Positions 32,341 through 42,720 of a DNA stretch of 64,000 nt are shown here, piece by piece. The notes under the pieces were generated by a model. It worked only from the letters and a program-made list of their open reading frames with translations. It searched no databases and was not told the origin of the DNA. This stretch comes from Microstegium vimineum (taxonomy: Eukaryota > Streptophyta > Magnoliopsida > Poales > Poaceae), in assembly GCA_022036555.1 (NCBI GenBank), contig CM039119.1, forward strand, positions 43,465,318-43,529,317, given 5' to 3'. Each line of letters starts with the position of its first letter. Positions within the stretch are counted from its first letter, which is position 1. A program made the translations under genes and the position numbers.

Positions 32341-33452
32341 TCATTGTATCTGCTTTAAGTAGTAGTCTTTACGCAGTGGAACTATGCTCTCAATGAAAGT
32401 ATGTGTGCTAAACGAAAAGTCAAGCTCTGGCCAGGCTGTCGTCAGTTCTTCTGAACTTGTACTTGGGTCAAAACAGTATAGATTCCTAGCCAACAACTGC
32501 ACCCAAATTTTTCCGTCATGGAAGAGTGTATGTTTCGGAGTAAAATAACATGAAGGCATCAACCAAGGCAAGGAGAAGTGGTATCTGGGAGTCCAATCCT
32601 GCTTATCATGGCTATTGAGCATCAGAATGTCCATTGTACGAGGCGGACCTTCCAGTGCACCATCTACAATCAACAAGCATAGCTTTCCGTCAAGCTCTGT
32701 CAAAGAGCAATGGCCTCCATAAGATTTGGCGGGGGAAGCATCATCACATCAAAATTTTCACTCTCAAGATTCAAGCAGTTGATACGTGATGAAGCAATGT
32801 AGCGGAACTTTGTCAGATAGTACACCATCCCATTCACATGCACCCCTCTGTCCGTCGGAGCCTCATGAAAGCTCCCAACTTGCCTCCAGACACCAGCTCC
32901 AATTGTGTATATCTCACATTGTACCTTGAACGAATCAATGTGAGCTCCTGGATAGAAATGCACAACCTTGTGTTCCCTTTTTTGTGGGCAAAACCCCAAG
33001 CAGTGCCAATTACAGGATGAGAACTGGCTGCTCCCTGCCGTGTACATTGGCATCGGCAACATTAAAGATTCACCAGTCGTCAGGTTCAACACCTCCACAG
33101 CTCCTGTGCTGTCACCTAGGCACAACAGGCCATTGCAAGAATTGTGCACAAAGACGCTCCGAGAAGCCACAGGCCTCGACAGCTGGTACATGGACTTGTT
33201 GTCGTCCGCGAACACCATGGCAAGCGACCTGTCATTTGCACGGTCGTTCGCAAAGAGCAGCAGCTTTTGCTGGCCGCGGCTCAGGTGCTCATGGACGAAG
33301 TGTGGATCTGTGAGCACGGACATCCAGGACTTGCACACCAGTCTGCAAGCCGCGAGCGCACGGGCTGGCAGCCTGCGGAAGACCTCAGTGAGCGCATCGT
33401 CGCAAATCAGCCGGGCAGGATCTTCCACTGCTCTAGCTTTCTTGTGCTCCAT
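32341..33452 (-). pseudogene. F-box protein gene with one frameshift
   Basis: Two abutting minus-strand frames together give a typical plant F-box protein of about 370 residues. The first (33452-32700, 250 residues) has an F-box at about residues 14-55 (LICDDALTEVFRRLP, then LAACRLVCKSWMSVL) and an associated beta-rich domain (NSCNGLLCLGD). The second (32703-32341) continues it (TELDGKLCLLIVDG to YYLKQIQ). Reading the family sequence across the join needs a one-base shift at about 32720-32735, just before the first frame runs into TGA. Such proteins recruit targets to SKP1-cullin ubiquitin ligases. The start ATG sits just before AHKKARAVEDP-type sequence and no intron is visible. Either a recent pseudogene or a one-base assembly error is possible. 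The long plus-strand ORFs here are shadows. Confidence 0.78.
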
Positions 33453-33564
33453 CAGTTACCAGCTAGGCCAAGACAAGTCCGCAGCTAGCTGAGATGGCAC
33501 AACTGCCGGCGCCCACTGGTTTTTGCATCCACGAAACAACCGCGCAAGATTTCAGTTTCTGCAC

Positions 33565-33712
33565 AAAAAATCAGTACTTTCATACAGCAACAATAGAAAT
33601 CCGCAAGGAACCACAAAAAAATCAGTACTTTCATACAGCAACAATAGAAATCCGCAAGGAGCCACAAAAAATCAGTACTTTCATACAGCAACAATAGAAT
33701 TCCATACCATAC
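33565..33712. repeat. 50-51-bp tandem repeat upstream of the F-box gene
   Basis: ATCAGTACTTTCATACAGCA with downstream sequence starts at 33570, 33621 and 33671. Three units are nearly identical and the last is truncated after CAATAGAA. It lies 113 bp upstream of the F-box start codon, in the probable 5' untranslated or promoter region. Confidence 0.9.
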
Positions 33713-33829
33713 AATACAGCCCAGACAGGAGACAGCCACTCGCAAGTATGCCCAGTCCCTAGTAGTCCTTGAATCAAGGAAACAAATCGCACCATTTCAA
33801 CGCAAGAAGCCGAAAAACAAACGAACCGA

Positions 33830-34620
33830 ACCGATGAAACGCCGGCACAAGATGCGAACCTGCATTGCAGCCGCCGCGACCCCGCGCCTCCTGAACCCCC
33901 GCACCTGCCAGGAGCAGCGAAATGAACAGCGGCTCCACACGGCCCCAAAGAACTCAGCAGCACATGATAGGTGCTGGCGACTCGGTGTCGAGTCCTTGCT
34001 AGCAAGTAAAAAAAGGAGAAAAATGAAGAATCCCAACCGACCAACCTACCGGCCGGCCAAACCGAAGCGATTCCTCTCGAATCGGGCGTCGCGCGAGGCG
34101 GAGATCAACGCGGAAGAACACGACGGGGCCGAGCCGGACAGCGCATCGGGCTCACCGACCGATCGGCGGCGGCGGGCGGCGGGCGGCGACTTTGCCCTTT
34201 TCCTCCACCCGTTTCCGCCTCCTCGGTCGGTCCTCCTCGGTCGCGTTAGCCGGCTTCGGTTTGTTTTGGAAGGGGTCGGGGTGAGGGGGGAGAGCACGAG
34301 AAACGGAAATTTGGGTGGGGTGGGTGCCGCAGGGGTATCGCCGTGTCGACGCGGTAGGTTGGTCGACGGAGAGGAGGAGGGGGCGTGGCGTGGGACACGA
34401 TACACCAACACGAACACGAATCGCGATGCCAGCGGACGGGATGTGGGGTCTGTGGCCTGTGGGTGCGCGCTTGGACGGGCCCTCGGGTCCGGGCCCGCTG
34501 CGTTGCTGTCGTCGCCGTAGCGATAGAAGGAAGTGTCATGTCGCCGTGACGACGTCTCGGAGACGAGCGTCGCGACAGGCGACAGCGCCATAGCGGTTTG
34601 TGCTCGGCTGACCCCACGAC
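33830..34620 (-). promoter_or_regulatory. GC-rich CpG-dense region upstream of the F-box gene
   Basis: About 800 bp rich in CG dinucleotides with long frames on both strands (33834-34520 plus, 34046-34591 minus), an expected by-product of high GC. Composition changes sharply to AT-rich at about 34700. The position fits a promoter and 5' leader for the minus-strand F-box gene. The two overlapping ORFs show only Arg/Pro/Ser-rich low-complexity sequence, so I do not call them genes. Confidence 0.45.
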
Positions 34621-34919
34621 AGGGTTTTCCTCGTAGAATGGGAGCGAGGACTATTCAGGGCTTCCCGATGCACCTGTTTCTTGTTACGAAGTGTCACAGA
34701 GTATCCGGTGCTCTAAACTTGATATATATTTAAGGAGAGAGAAAGTAGTCCATACTAAAAAAGAAGAGGGGAAGAAAATTAATGTATGACATAATAAAAG
34801 GACATAATAAAAGGAAAAAGTCACTTTAAAAGCTAGGTAGTTTGCATTATGTAAATAGTAGTCTCAATATTTATTAGTCTATGTGGATCACTTTATTTAT
34901 ACCAAAGTCACAAGTAATA

Positions 34920-35404
34920 TTAGCCTCCATTAGTGATGCTCTCGGGAAGAAGTTAATATTTCAACCTTAATAAACATATAATAAAATATTAATGCTCATA
35001 ATATTATTACATGAATCGATTAATATATTTATAATAAATAATCAATTAATTATTTATAATAAATTTATTTTGAGATATAAATATTGCTAATTTATTTATA
35101 AAGTTAGTTAAATTTTAAAAAATAACATGCACGAGTCGATACTTTTTATTTGGATAGAGTACAACCTTGGAGGATGGGTTTTATTATAGTCCTGTGTGGA
35201 CACAGCGACCAAAATATTTTTTATATAAAAAAATACTAATTTTTTTTACCTTTCGAGCAAAGAAACTTTACATAATTACATAATACTCTAAATATATATT
35301 ATATCTAAAAATATGTTGTCAAAAAAAATATAATAAAAATTATGTATTTAGACAATATAAAATGACCTTTAGTTTGGAATGAAGAAATTACCTTACTACA
35401 ACAT
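34920..35404. repeat. Left copy of an old direct duplication split by the SIRE-like element
   Basis: This shares ordered blocks with about 49035-49440: TTCAACCTTAATAAA, AATTGATTAATATATTTATAAT-type sequence, GAGATATAAATA-TGCTAATTTATTTA, CGAGTCGATACTTTTT, GGATAGAGTA and GACCAAAATATTTTTT. Many substitutions and indels indicate age. AT-rich and non-coding; it ends at AACAT (35400-35404), the target duplication. Confidence 0.75.
35400..35404. repeat. Target-site duplication AACAT, left copy
   Basis: Directly precedes LTR start TGAAGAATC and recurs at 48972-48976. Confidence 0.92.
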
Positions 35405-36995
35405 TGAAGAATCATTGACTTAGTTGGTTTCGGTGATTAACGACAATTAGAGATTATTATGGCTAACGTGTGTTTTGCAGAGGCTATGCGTAGCTTAGCC
35501 ATAGTGATCAACAAGAATGAGTATTAATGGTCATCACTTAGCCCCCAAGATGAATATCGTTTCGAATTTTAAGGAGACATGATGAAGACCCTAGAATGAT
35601 AGGCTAAGTGCCATAAGGAGATGAAGGGCACTTAGAAATAGATAGGGCTTCTCTCTTTATCTTTGACCGTACTATTAAGAGGGGTTGAGACTAGTAGCTT
35701 GACTTAGAAAAGCTTCATGACTTAGGTGTGGTGCACACTTGACTTCCTTAGCTCTAAGTAAGCCTACGTTGACCGTAAGATAGCCTAGAACAACTTCCAT
35801 ATTCATCGCGACGAAAAACGAAGTTGATAAATTTGTTTTCTGGGCGTCGAACGCTCCTGACGGGTGCGTCGGACGCTGTCCGTCGCGTCGGACAGAGGCG
35901 TCGGATGCTGGGTGGTTGAGTCCACAGCGTCCGTCGACCTTCCAGTGTAGATGTTTTCTGGCTAAGTTTTTCAGGGCCCGTCGGACGCTGTCCGTCGACC
36001 AGGCGTCGGACGCTGGGAAGAGCGTCCGTCGACCTTCCAGAGAGGGTGTTTTTCAGCCCGAGCCAGAGTGAAGCGTCGGACGCTGGGATGAGCGTCCGTC
36101 GCCCCAGTGACGTAGCGTCCGTCGCTGGGAACAGTGTGTCAGAACTAGCCGTTGGGCAGGGCGTCGGAGCATCCGTCGCCCAAACTATGAACAGAACTAG
36201 TCGTTGGGGCATGCGATGGACCGTCCGTCGCCTAGTCGACAGAGCGTCCGTCGCCAACTTAAGTTGCCAGCCCGAGCTAGTTTTCAGAGGGTCTATTTAT
36301 AGCCCCTCCCACTTCTCTCCCACCCGACCTTTGCTCATTTGAGTTGCTGAGTTTATTGAGAAGGTTGGAAAGAGAGCAAGAGCCCTAGAGAGAGAGTGAT
36401 TAGCGAATCCATCTATCCTCTCTCTAGTTCATCCAAGAGTTCAAGTGTGCATCCTCTAGTTGTGAAGCTTGAGTGAGTTAAGCGAAGATCGAGGCTTGTT
36501 ACTCTTGGTGATCGACATCACCTAGACGGTCCGGTGGTGCTCGGAGGAAGGTGATCGTCGGAGGATTGTCGGTGGCCCTTCTCCATCGACGTTTGTGATC
36601 GGTTGTGGGCGATTCACCGAGCCGGAGTGGCGAAGAATCAGCCCGTAGAGAGCACTCATCCCTTGCGCGGGATTGAGGGGGAGCTATACCTTGCGAGGTG
36701 CTCCAACGAGGACTAGGGGGAGTGTCGACTCCTCAATACCTCGGCAAAACATCGTCGTGTCAAGCATCTCTTTCCCTAGTTTTTTATTACCGCATTACTT
36801 TCCGCACTTGTCTTTCATTTCATACTAGAATTGTGTAGGAAGTTTTCGCTTTCCATTAACTTGCTACCGCTTTCTAGCTAGGACATACAAGCGGTAGGCA
36901 CTAGAGGGTTAATTGGCTCTTTATAGGTTTAATTCTTGTTTAGAAATTAAAAAGAGCCCAATTCACCCCCCCTCTTGGGCATCTTGATCCTTTCA
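35405..36995 (+). repeat. 5' LTR of the SIRE-like element
   Basis: Starts TGAAGAATCATTG, ends GATCCTTTCA. It contains a GCGTCGGACGC/AGCGTCCGTCG motif array at 35846-36255 and a TATTTATA box at 36294-36301, then a leader with CTTTGCTCATTTGAGTTG and the U5 end CTCTTGGGCATCTTGATCC. Confidence 0.95.
36294..36301 (+). promoter_or_regulatory. TATA box of the SIRE-like 5' LTR
   Basis: TATTTATA lies about 40 bp after the end of the motif array. The same box is at 48269-48276 in the 3' LTR. Confidence 0.65.
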
Positions 36996-36997
36996 AT

Positions 36998-37009
36998 TGG
37001 TATCAGAGC
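36998..37009 (+). other. Primer-binding site for initiator-Met tRNA
   Basis: TGGTATCAGAGC lies two bases inside the 5' LTR, an exact match to the usual plant Copia primer site. Confidence 0.92.
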
Positions 37010-37048
37010 TAGATTTGCTCTAAATTAGGCTTCACCGCCTAGAGCAAG

Positions 37049-39472
37049 ATGTCCCATGGGGATGTACCACCTCCCATGTTCGATGGAGACGACTTTCCTT
37101 ATTGGAAAGTTCGTATGGAGGCCTATCTAGAGGCCGTTGACGTGGGCGTGCTCAAAGCCGCCACAAAGGAAGGCACTCTCTTTGCGGAGGACCTTAACTT
37201 TGATAAGCACAATGCCAAGGCAAAGAACATTCTTTTTCGTGGCATTAGCAAGGATGTCTTCAACCAAGTGCGCAATGCCAAAGACGCATTTGAGTTGTGG
37301 ACCACTATTTGTGCTCTTCACGAAGGCACAAAAAGTGAGCGTGAAGAACGCTATCACTTGGTCATGGCTAAGCTCAATTCTTTTTCCATACATGCAAATG
37401 AAAATGAAAATGCAAATGAAATGTACTCACGACTTAACATTATTGTAAAAGAATTGAATGGGTTCGGTCTCAACCAAATGGCGTCGGCCGATGTGGTACG
37501 CAAGATCCTTTGTGTCTTGCCCATTGAGAAGTATGCCCACATCGTCACGGTTCTTCACCAAGGAGATCTCTCCGCCGCTACACCAACACAAATCTTGGGC
37601 AAGATCAATGCCTATGAGATGTACATGAAGATTGGTGATGGTGGCTCTTCTTCATCCTCCAAGAAGAAAGAAAAAGAGAAGGAAGAGAAGAAGGACTTGG
37701 CACTCAAGGCATCCTCCTCGGAGAAGCACAAGATGCAACTCATGTATGAGAGTGCAAGCGATGAAGAGGATGATGATGACCTCGCTCTCATGGTGAAGAA
37801 AACAACTAAGATGTTGAAGAAGCTAAGCAAGAATGGAGTCAAGTTTGACTCAAAGAAGAAGAAATTCTTTACAAGCTCTTTAAGAAAGCCTCTCTCTAAG
37901 ATGGATTGCTACAATTGTGGCAAGCTTGGACACTTGGCTCATGCTTGCCCCGAAGAGAAGAAAGACAAGTACAAGAACAAGAAAGCAAACAACAAGTTCA
38001 AGTACAACAAGGGCAACAAAGATGAGTCAAGTGATGAGGAGAAGAAGAATGACAAGCCATTCAAGAAGAAGAAGAACTTCAACTTCCACAAGAAGAAGAA
38101 GAATGGCAAAGCCTACATTGTTGGTGATTGGCTCACCGACATTGAAGACACAAGTGACTCATCCGGAGATGAAAGTGAAGAAGAGAAGGTGGCCGCCTTG
38201 GTGATTGGTTCTTCTACTCCACCGCCACCCCCTCCATCATCTCCGGGCTCATTCTCTACACACCTATGCCTCATGGCTAAAGGTGACAAAAAGGTACAAA
38301 AAGAGGATAGTGATGATGAGGCTAGCTCTAGTGATGATAGTGATGATGAGTTTGAGACACCTTCCTATGATGAGCTAATTGTAATTTGCAACAAATATAC
38401 TAAGCTCATTAGGAAGTACAAAGCTAAAAGTGAATCACTAGAGAAAGCCAACGATAACTTGCATGCTAAGCTTGATAACTTGTCTAGTGCTAATGATGAA
38501 TTGAAGCTTGAGAACAAATCTCTCTCATCTAGCACTAGGGAGCTCAAAGCCTCACTCAAGCAAGCTAATGAGAAACATGATAAGCTTGAGAGGTCAACAC
38601 AAGAGCTCCATACAAGGTACAACTTGCTAAAAGATGACTATAACCAAGTTAAGAATGAACATGGTACACTTGTGATAGCTAATGAATTGCTTTCAAATGA
38701 TCTTGCTACACATGTTGCTATTAACCCGGTTGTTAAGTGTGATATAGCTACTTCTTGTGAGGACTTGCTTGATGAAGTTGCTAGTGAGCAAAATGCTAAG
38801 TGCAAGGGCAAGAAGGTAGTTGAGGCCGAAAAGCATGATGACTATGTGAAGATGAGGCAAGAAAACTCCAAGCTCAAGGAAGAGCTAATCAACCTCAAGG
38901 CAAGCAAGCCATTCACTATCAAGTCGGCCAAGCAATATAACAAAGATGCAATGACCTTGATTAACTCTCTCAAAGAGGAAAATGCAAAGCTCAAGGTTGA
39001 GAAGATCAAGCTTGCAAGTGGATTGGAGAAGTTCACCAAGGGTCACAACCTCCAAAGTGAGCTCTTGATGAACACTATCATGAAGACCGACAAGTCCGGC
39101 ATTGGGTTCAAGGAGAACCAAATCATGAAGGCCAAGGTCAAGATAGAAGCTAAGAACTACTACAAGAACAAGGCCATGAGAAACAACTATGACACACCAA
39201 AGCCCAAGCCCAAGAAGTGCTTTGGATGTGGTCAAGAGGGTCACTTTGAATCCCAATGCAAGACTCCACCTTCCAAGACCTTGCCCAAGCACATAAGGCC
39301 CTTCGCTCATGATGCACACTTCATCATCAACAAGGACTCCAAGGGTAGACCCCAAGTTGTGTTTCTCGGTCCTAAGATGAAGAACAAGCCCAAAGTGCTA
39401 TGGGTTGCTAAGGAGTTGGTGGACAAGGCTGTGGGACCTCGCCAAGTGTGGGTTCCCAAACAACAAGCTTAA
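37049..39472 (+). CDS. gag: SIRE-like Gag protein, 807 residues
   Basis: This intact ORF starts at the first ATG after the primer site. Residues about 5-195 are the UBN2-type Gag domain (PPPMFDGDDFPYWKVRMEAYL, then MYSRLNIIVKELNGFG). A Lys/Glu-rich region follows. A first zinc knuckle starts near residue 287 (CYNCGKLGHLAHAC). A long predicted coiled coil spans about 440-630 (ESLEKANDNLHAKLDNL). A second knuckle starts near residue 724 (CFGCGQEGHFESQC). The C-terminus ends RQVWVPKQQA. Gag builds the particle and binds element RNA. It is longer than typical Copia Gags because of the coiled-coil insertion, as in other SIRE-type elements. It ends in TAA, with pol in the same frame beyond. Confidence 0.93.
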   Translation: MSHGDVPPPMFDGDDFPYWKVRMEAYLEAVDVGVLKAATKEGTLFAEDLNFDKHNAKAKNILFRGISKDVFNQVRNAKDAFELWTTICALHEGTKSEREERYHLVMAKLNSFSIHANENENANEMYSRLNIIVKELNGFGLNQMASADVVRKILCVLPIEKYAHIVTVLHQGDLSAATPTQILGKINAYEMYMKIGDGGSSSSSKKKEKEKEEKKDLALKASSSEKHKMQLMYESASDEEDDDDLALMVKKTTKMLKKLSKNGVKFDSKKKKFFTSSLRKPLSKMDCYNCGKLGHLAHACPEEKKDKYKNKKANNKFKYNKGNKDESSDEEKKNDKPFKKKKNFNFHKKKKNGKAYIVGDWLTDIEDTSDSSGDESEEEKVAALVIGSSTPPPPPPSSPGSFSTHLCLMAKGDKKVQKEDSDDEASSSDDSDDEFETPSYDELIVICNKYTKLIRKYKAKSESLEKANDNLHAKLDNLSSANDELKLENKSLSSSTRELKASLKQANEKHDKLERSTQELHTRYNLLKDDYNQVKNEHGTLVIANELLSNDLATHVAINPVVKCDIATSCEDLLDEVASEQNAKCKGKKVVEAEKHDDYVKMRQENSKLKEELINLKASKPFTIKSAKQYNKDAMTLINSLKEENAKLKVEKIKLASGLEKFTKGHNLQSELLMNTIMKTDKSGIGFKENQIMKAKVKIEAKNYYKNKAMRNNYDTPKPKPKKCFGCGQEGHFESQCKTPPSKTLPKHIRPFAHDAHFIINKDSKGRPQVVFLGPKMKNKPKVLWVAKELVDKAVGPRQVWVPKQQA

Positions 39473-39493
39473 CTTCAAGTTGCTTGTGTGTAG

Positions 39494-42400
39494 GTGAACT
39501 ACAAGACCGGTGGAAGTCATTGGGTGATTGATAGTGGATGCACTCAACATATAACCGGTGACTCCCGGATGTTCACCACACTTGAGGAAGATTGTGAAGG
39601 GCAAGACAAGATTACCTTTGGGGACAATTCAAAAGGCAAAGTGCAAGGCCTAGGCAAAGTGGCAATCTCAAATGATCAATCAATATCAAATGTCTTGCTA
39701 GTACAATATTTGAGCTTCAACTTGCTATCGGTGGGACAACTATGTGATCTTGGTTTCCAATGTCTCTTCACTCTAAATGAGGTAGTTGTGTCCAAGATTG
39801 AAGATTCATCATTGATATTCAAAGGGTTTCGGCACAACAATCTCTACCCAGTGGACTTCACCTCAAATGAAGCTAGTTTGCAAACATGTCTATTCTCCAA
39901 GAGTTCTTTGGGTTGGCTATGGCATAGAAGATTGGCACATGTGGGAATGTCAACCTTGAAGAAGCTTGTCAAGAAGGAGTTGGTTAGATGTGTGAAGCAT
40001 GTTGTGTTTGAGAAGGACAAACTTTGTAGTGCATGTTAAGCCGGCAAGCAAGTGGCAAACACTCATCCAACCAAACTTTCATGTCAACCTCAAGAGTCCT
40101 AGAGCTACTTCACATGGATCTATTTGGACCTACCACCTATGCTAGCCTTGGTGGCAATCTCTTTTTCTTGGTGGTAGTTGATGACTACTCTAGGTACACT
40201 TGGGTGTTCTTTCTTCAAAACAAGGGAGAAACTCAATCAATATTCAAGAAGTTTGCAACTAGAGCCCAAAATAAGTTTGATGTGAAGATCAAGAAGATAA
40301 GAAGTGACAATAGGACTGAGTTTGTAAACACCAAAATTAAAGATTATTGTGATGAAGTTGGGATCAAGCATGAAGTGTCCGCCACTTATACTCCTCAACA
40401 AAACGGTGTAGTAGAGAGGAAGAACCGGACACTCATTACTCTTGCAAGATCAATGCTTGATGAATACAACACCCTCGAGAAGTTTTGGGCCGAAGCAATC
40501 AACACCGCATGCTATGCGTCCAACCGACTATTTGTCCAAAGGCTTCTCAAGAAGACCCCCTATGAGCTTGTGAATGGGAAGAAACCGGATATATCCTTTT
40601 TCCGAGTGTTTGGATGCAAAGTGTACATCTACAAGAAGCGCCAACACTTGGGCAAGTTCCAAAGGAGATGTGACATTGGTTTCTTACTTGGTTATTCTCT
40701 TAAATCCAAGGCATGTCGAGTATTTAACAAAGCCTCCGGCCTAGTTGAAGAAACATATGACTTGGAGTTTGATGAAACTAATGGCTCTCAAGAAGAGCAT
40801 GAAAATCTTGATGATGTAGGTGATGAACCCTTGAGGGAGGCTATGAAGAATATGCCCATTGGTGCAATCAACTCACAAGAGGTGGAAGAAGTAGAAGATG
40901 ATGTAAACCAAGTACCCTCTCCACCTCACACGCCTCAAGTTGATAAAGAACAAGTGAGGGAAGCACAAGAAGATACCTTCATCTCTCAAGATCAAGCCGA
41001 GGCTCAAGCTAGTGATGTTGATGCACCACAACCTCCTCCTCAAGTGATTAATAGAAGATCTACACCTATGCTTCAAGCTCATCCACAAGACCTCATTATA
41101 GGGAGTCCATCAAGGGGGGTAACAACTCGATCTAAACTTGCTTCTTATGTTGAACATCACTCCTTTGTTTCCTTTGTTGAGCCTTCTAGTGTGGAGGATG
41201 CACTTGCGGATCCGGATTGGGTGAATGCCATGCATGAAGAGTTGAACAACTTCACTCGGAACGAAGTGTGGACACTAGAAGAAAAGCCCAAAGGAGCAAG
41301 AATCATTGGCACCAAGTGGGTGTTTAGGAACAAGCAAGATGATCAAGGCGTGGTTGTGAGAAACAAGGCAAGATTGATGGCAAAGGGGTTCTCCCAAGTT
41401 GAAGGCTTGGATTTTGGGGAGACCTTTGCACCGGTTGCAAGACTAGAAGCCATTCGTTTCCTTTTGGCATATGCTTCACATCATAAAATGAAACTTTTTC
41501 AAATGGATGTGAAGAGTGCCTTTCTAAATGGTTTCATCAATGAACTTGTTTTTGTCTCACAACCTCCCGGGTTTGAAGACCCAAATTGTCCTAATCATGT
41601 GTATAGGTTGTCCAAGGCACTCTATGGATTGAAGCAAGCTCCAAGAGCTTGGTATGAGAGGTTAAGGGACTTCCTACTCAAGAAGGGCTTCAAGATCGGG
41701 AAAGTGGATACCACACTCTTCACCAAGGTGCTAGATGGAGAGATCTTTGTTTGCCAAGTGTATGTCGATGACATTATATTTGGGTCAACAAACCAAGATC
41801 ATAGCAAGGAATTTGGTGCATTGATGTCCAAGGAGTTCGAGATGTCGATGATTGGCGAGCTAACCTTCTTCCTTGGCTTCCAAGTGAAGCAATTGAGGGA
41901 GGGAACCTTCATATCTCAAGAGAAGTACACCTATGATGTGCTCAAGAAATTCAAGATGGAGGATTGCAAGCCAATCAAGACCCCAATGCCTACTAATGGG
42001 CATCTCGATCTTGATGAGGGAGGTAAACCGATTGACCAAACTCTCTATCGTTCTATGATTGGTAGCTTACTTTACCTCACCGCATCTAAGCCGGATATCA
42101 TGTTTAGTGTGTGTATGTGTGCTAGGTTTCAAGCAAATCCTAAGGAGTCGCATCTTTGTGCGGTTAAAAGAATCCTTAGGTACTTAAGGCACACCCCTAG
42201 CATGGGCCTTTGGTATCCCAAAGGAGCTCCCTTCCAACTAGTTGGCTATTCCGATTCGGATTACGCCGGGTGTAAGGTTGATAGAAAGAGTACCTCCGGC
42301 GGGTGCCACATGCTAGGAAGATCACTTGTTTCTTGGTCCTCAAAGAAGCAAAATAGTGTGGCATTGTCAACCGCTGAGGCGGAATACATTGCCATGGGAG

Positions 42401-42720
42401 CAAGTTGTGCACAAATCTTATATATGACCCAAACACTCTTTGACTACGGCGTGTTTTTAAAAGAAGTTGCACTTTTGTGTGATAATGAAAGCGCCGTAAA
42501 ACTTGCAAATAACTCGGTTCAACACTCTCGCACCAAGCACATAGATATTCGCCATCACTTTCTTAGAGATCATGTGGCTAGGAAAGACATCACACTAGTT
42601 GGAGTTAAGAGCGAAGAGCAATTGGCGGATATCTTCACTAAACCACTCGATGAAACAACCTTTTGTAGGTTGAGAAGCGAGTTAAATGTGCTTGATCACT
42701 CTAACTTCACTAAAAGATGA
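39494..42720 (+). pseudogene. pol: SIRE-like Pol: protease, integrase, reverse transcriptase, RNase H
   Basis: Pol continues in the gag frame after TAA (39470) and TAG (39491) and has no ATG of its own at the start. Protease active site: WVIDSGCTQH near 39521. Integrase zinc region: LWHRRLAHVG with CSAC near 40030, then the catalytic core with MDLFGP, SDNRTEF (arginine where glycine is usual, 40312-40314) and TPQQNGVVERKN. Reverse transcriptase includes QMDVKSAFLNG and YVDDI at 41761. RNase H has DYAGCKVDRKSTSG near 42261 and STAEAEYIAMG. Two lesions sit between the zinc region and the catalytic core: an in-frame TAA at 40037-40039 and a one-base shift at about 40070-40080. Everything after that is one open 895-residue frame. 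This copy cannot make full Pol. Confidence 0.92.

Noticed and set aside
33834..34591. Overlapping 228-residue plus and 181-residue minus ORFs
   Set aside because: Both are low-complexity Arg/Pro/Ser/Gly and overlap in a very GC-rich region where stops are rare; more likely promoter and leader DNA of the F-box gene.
35754..36342. ORFs repeated in both SIRE-like LTRs (for example 35754-36257 minus, 47729-48232 minus)
   Set aside because: They run through the U3 motif array and exist because the short CG-rich motif lacks stops; LTRs do not encode these proteins.
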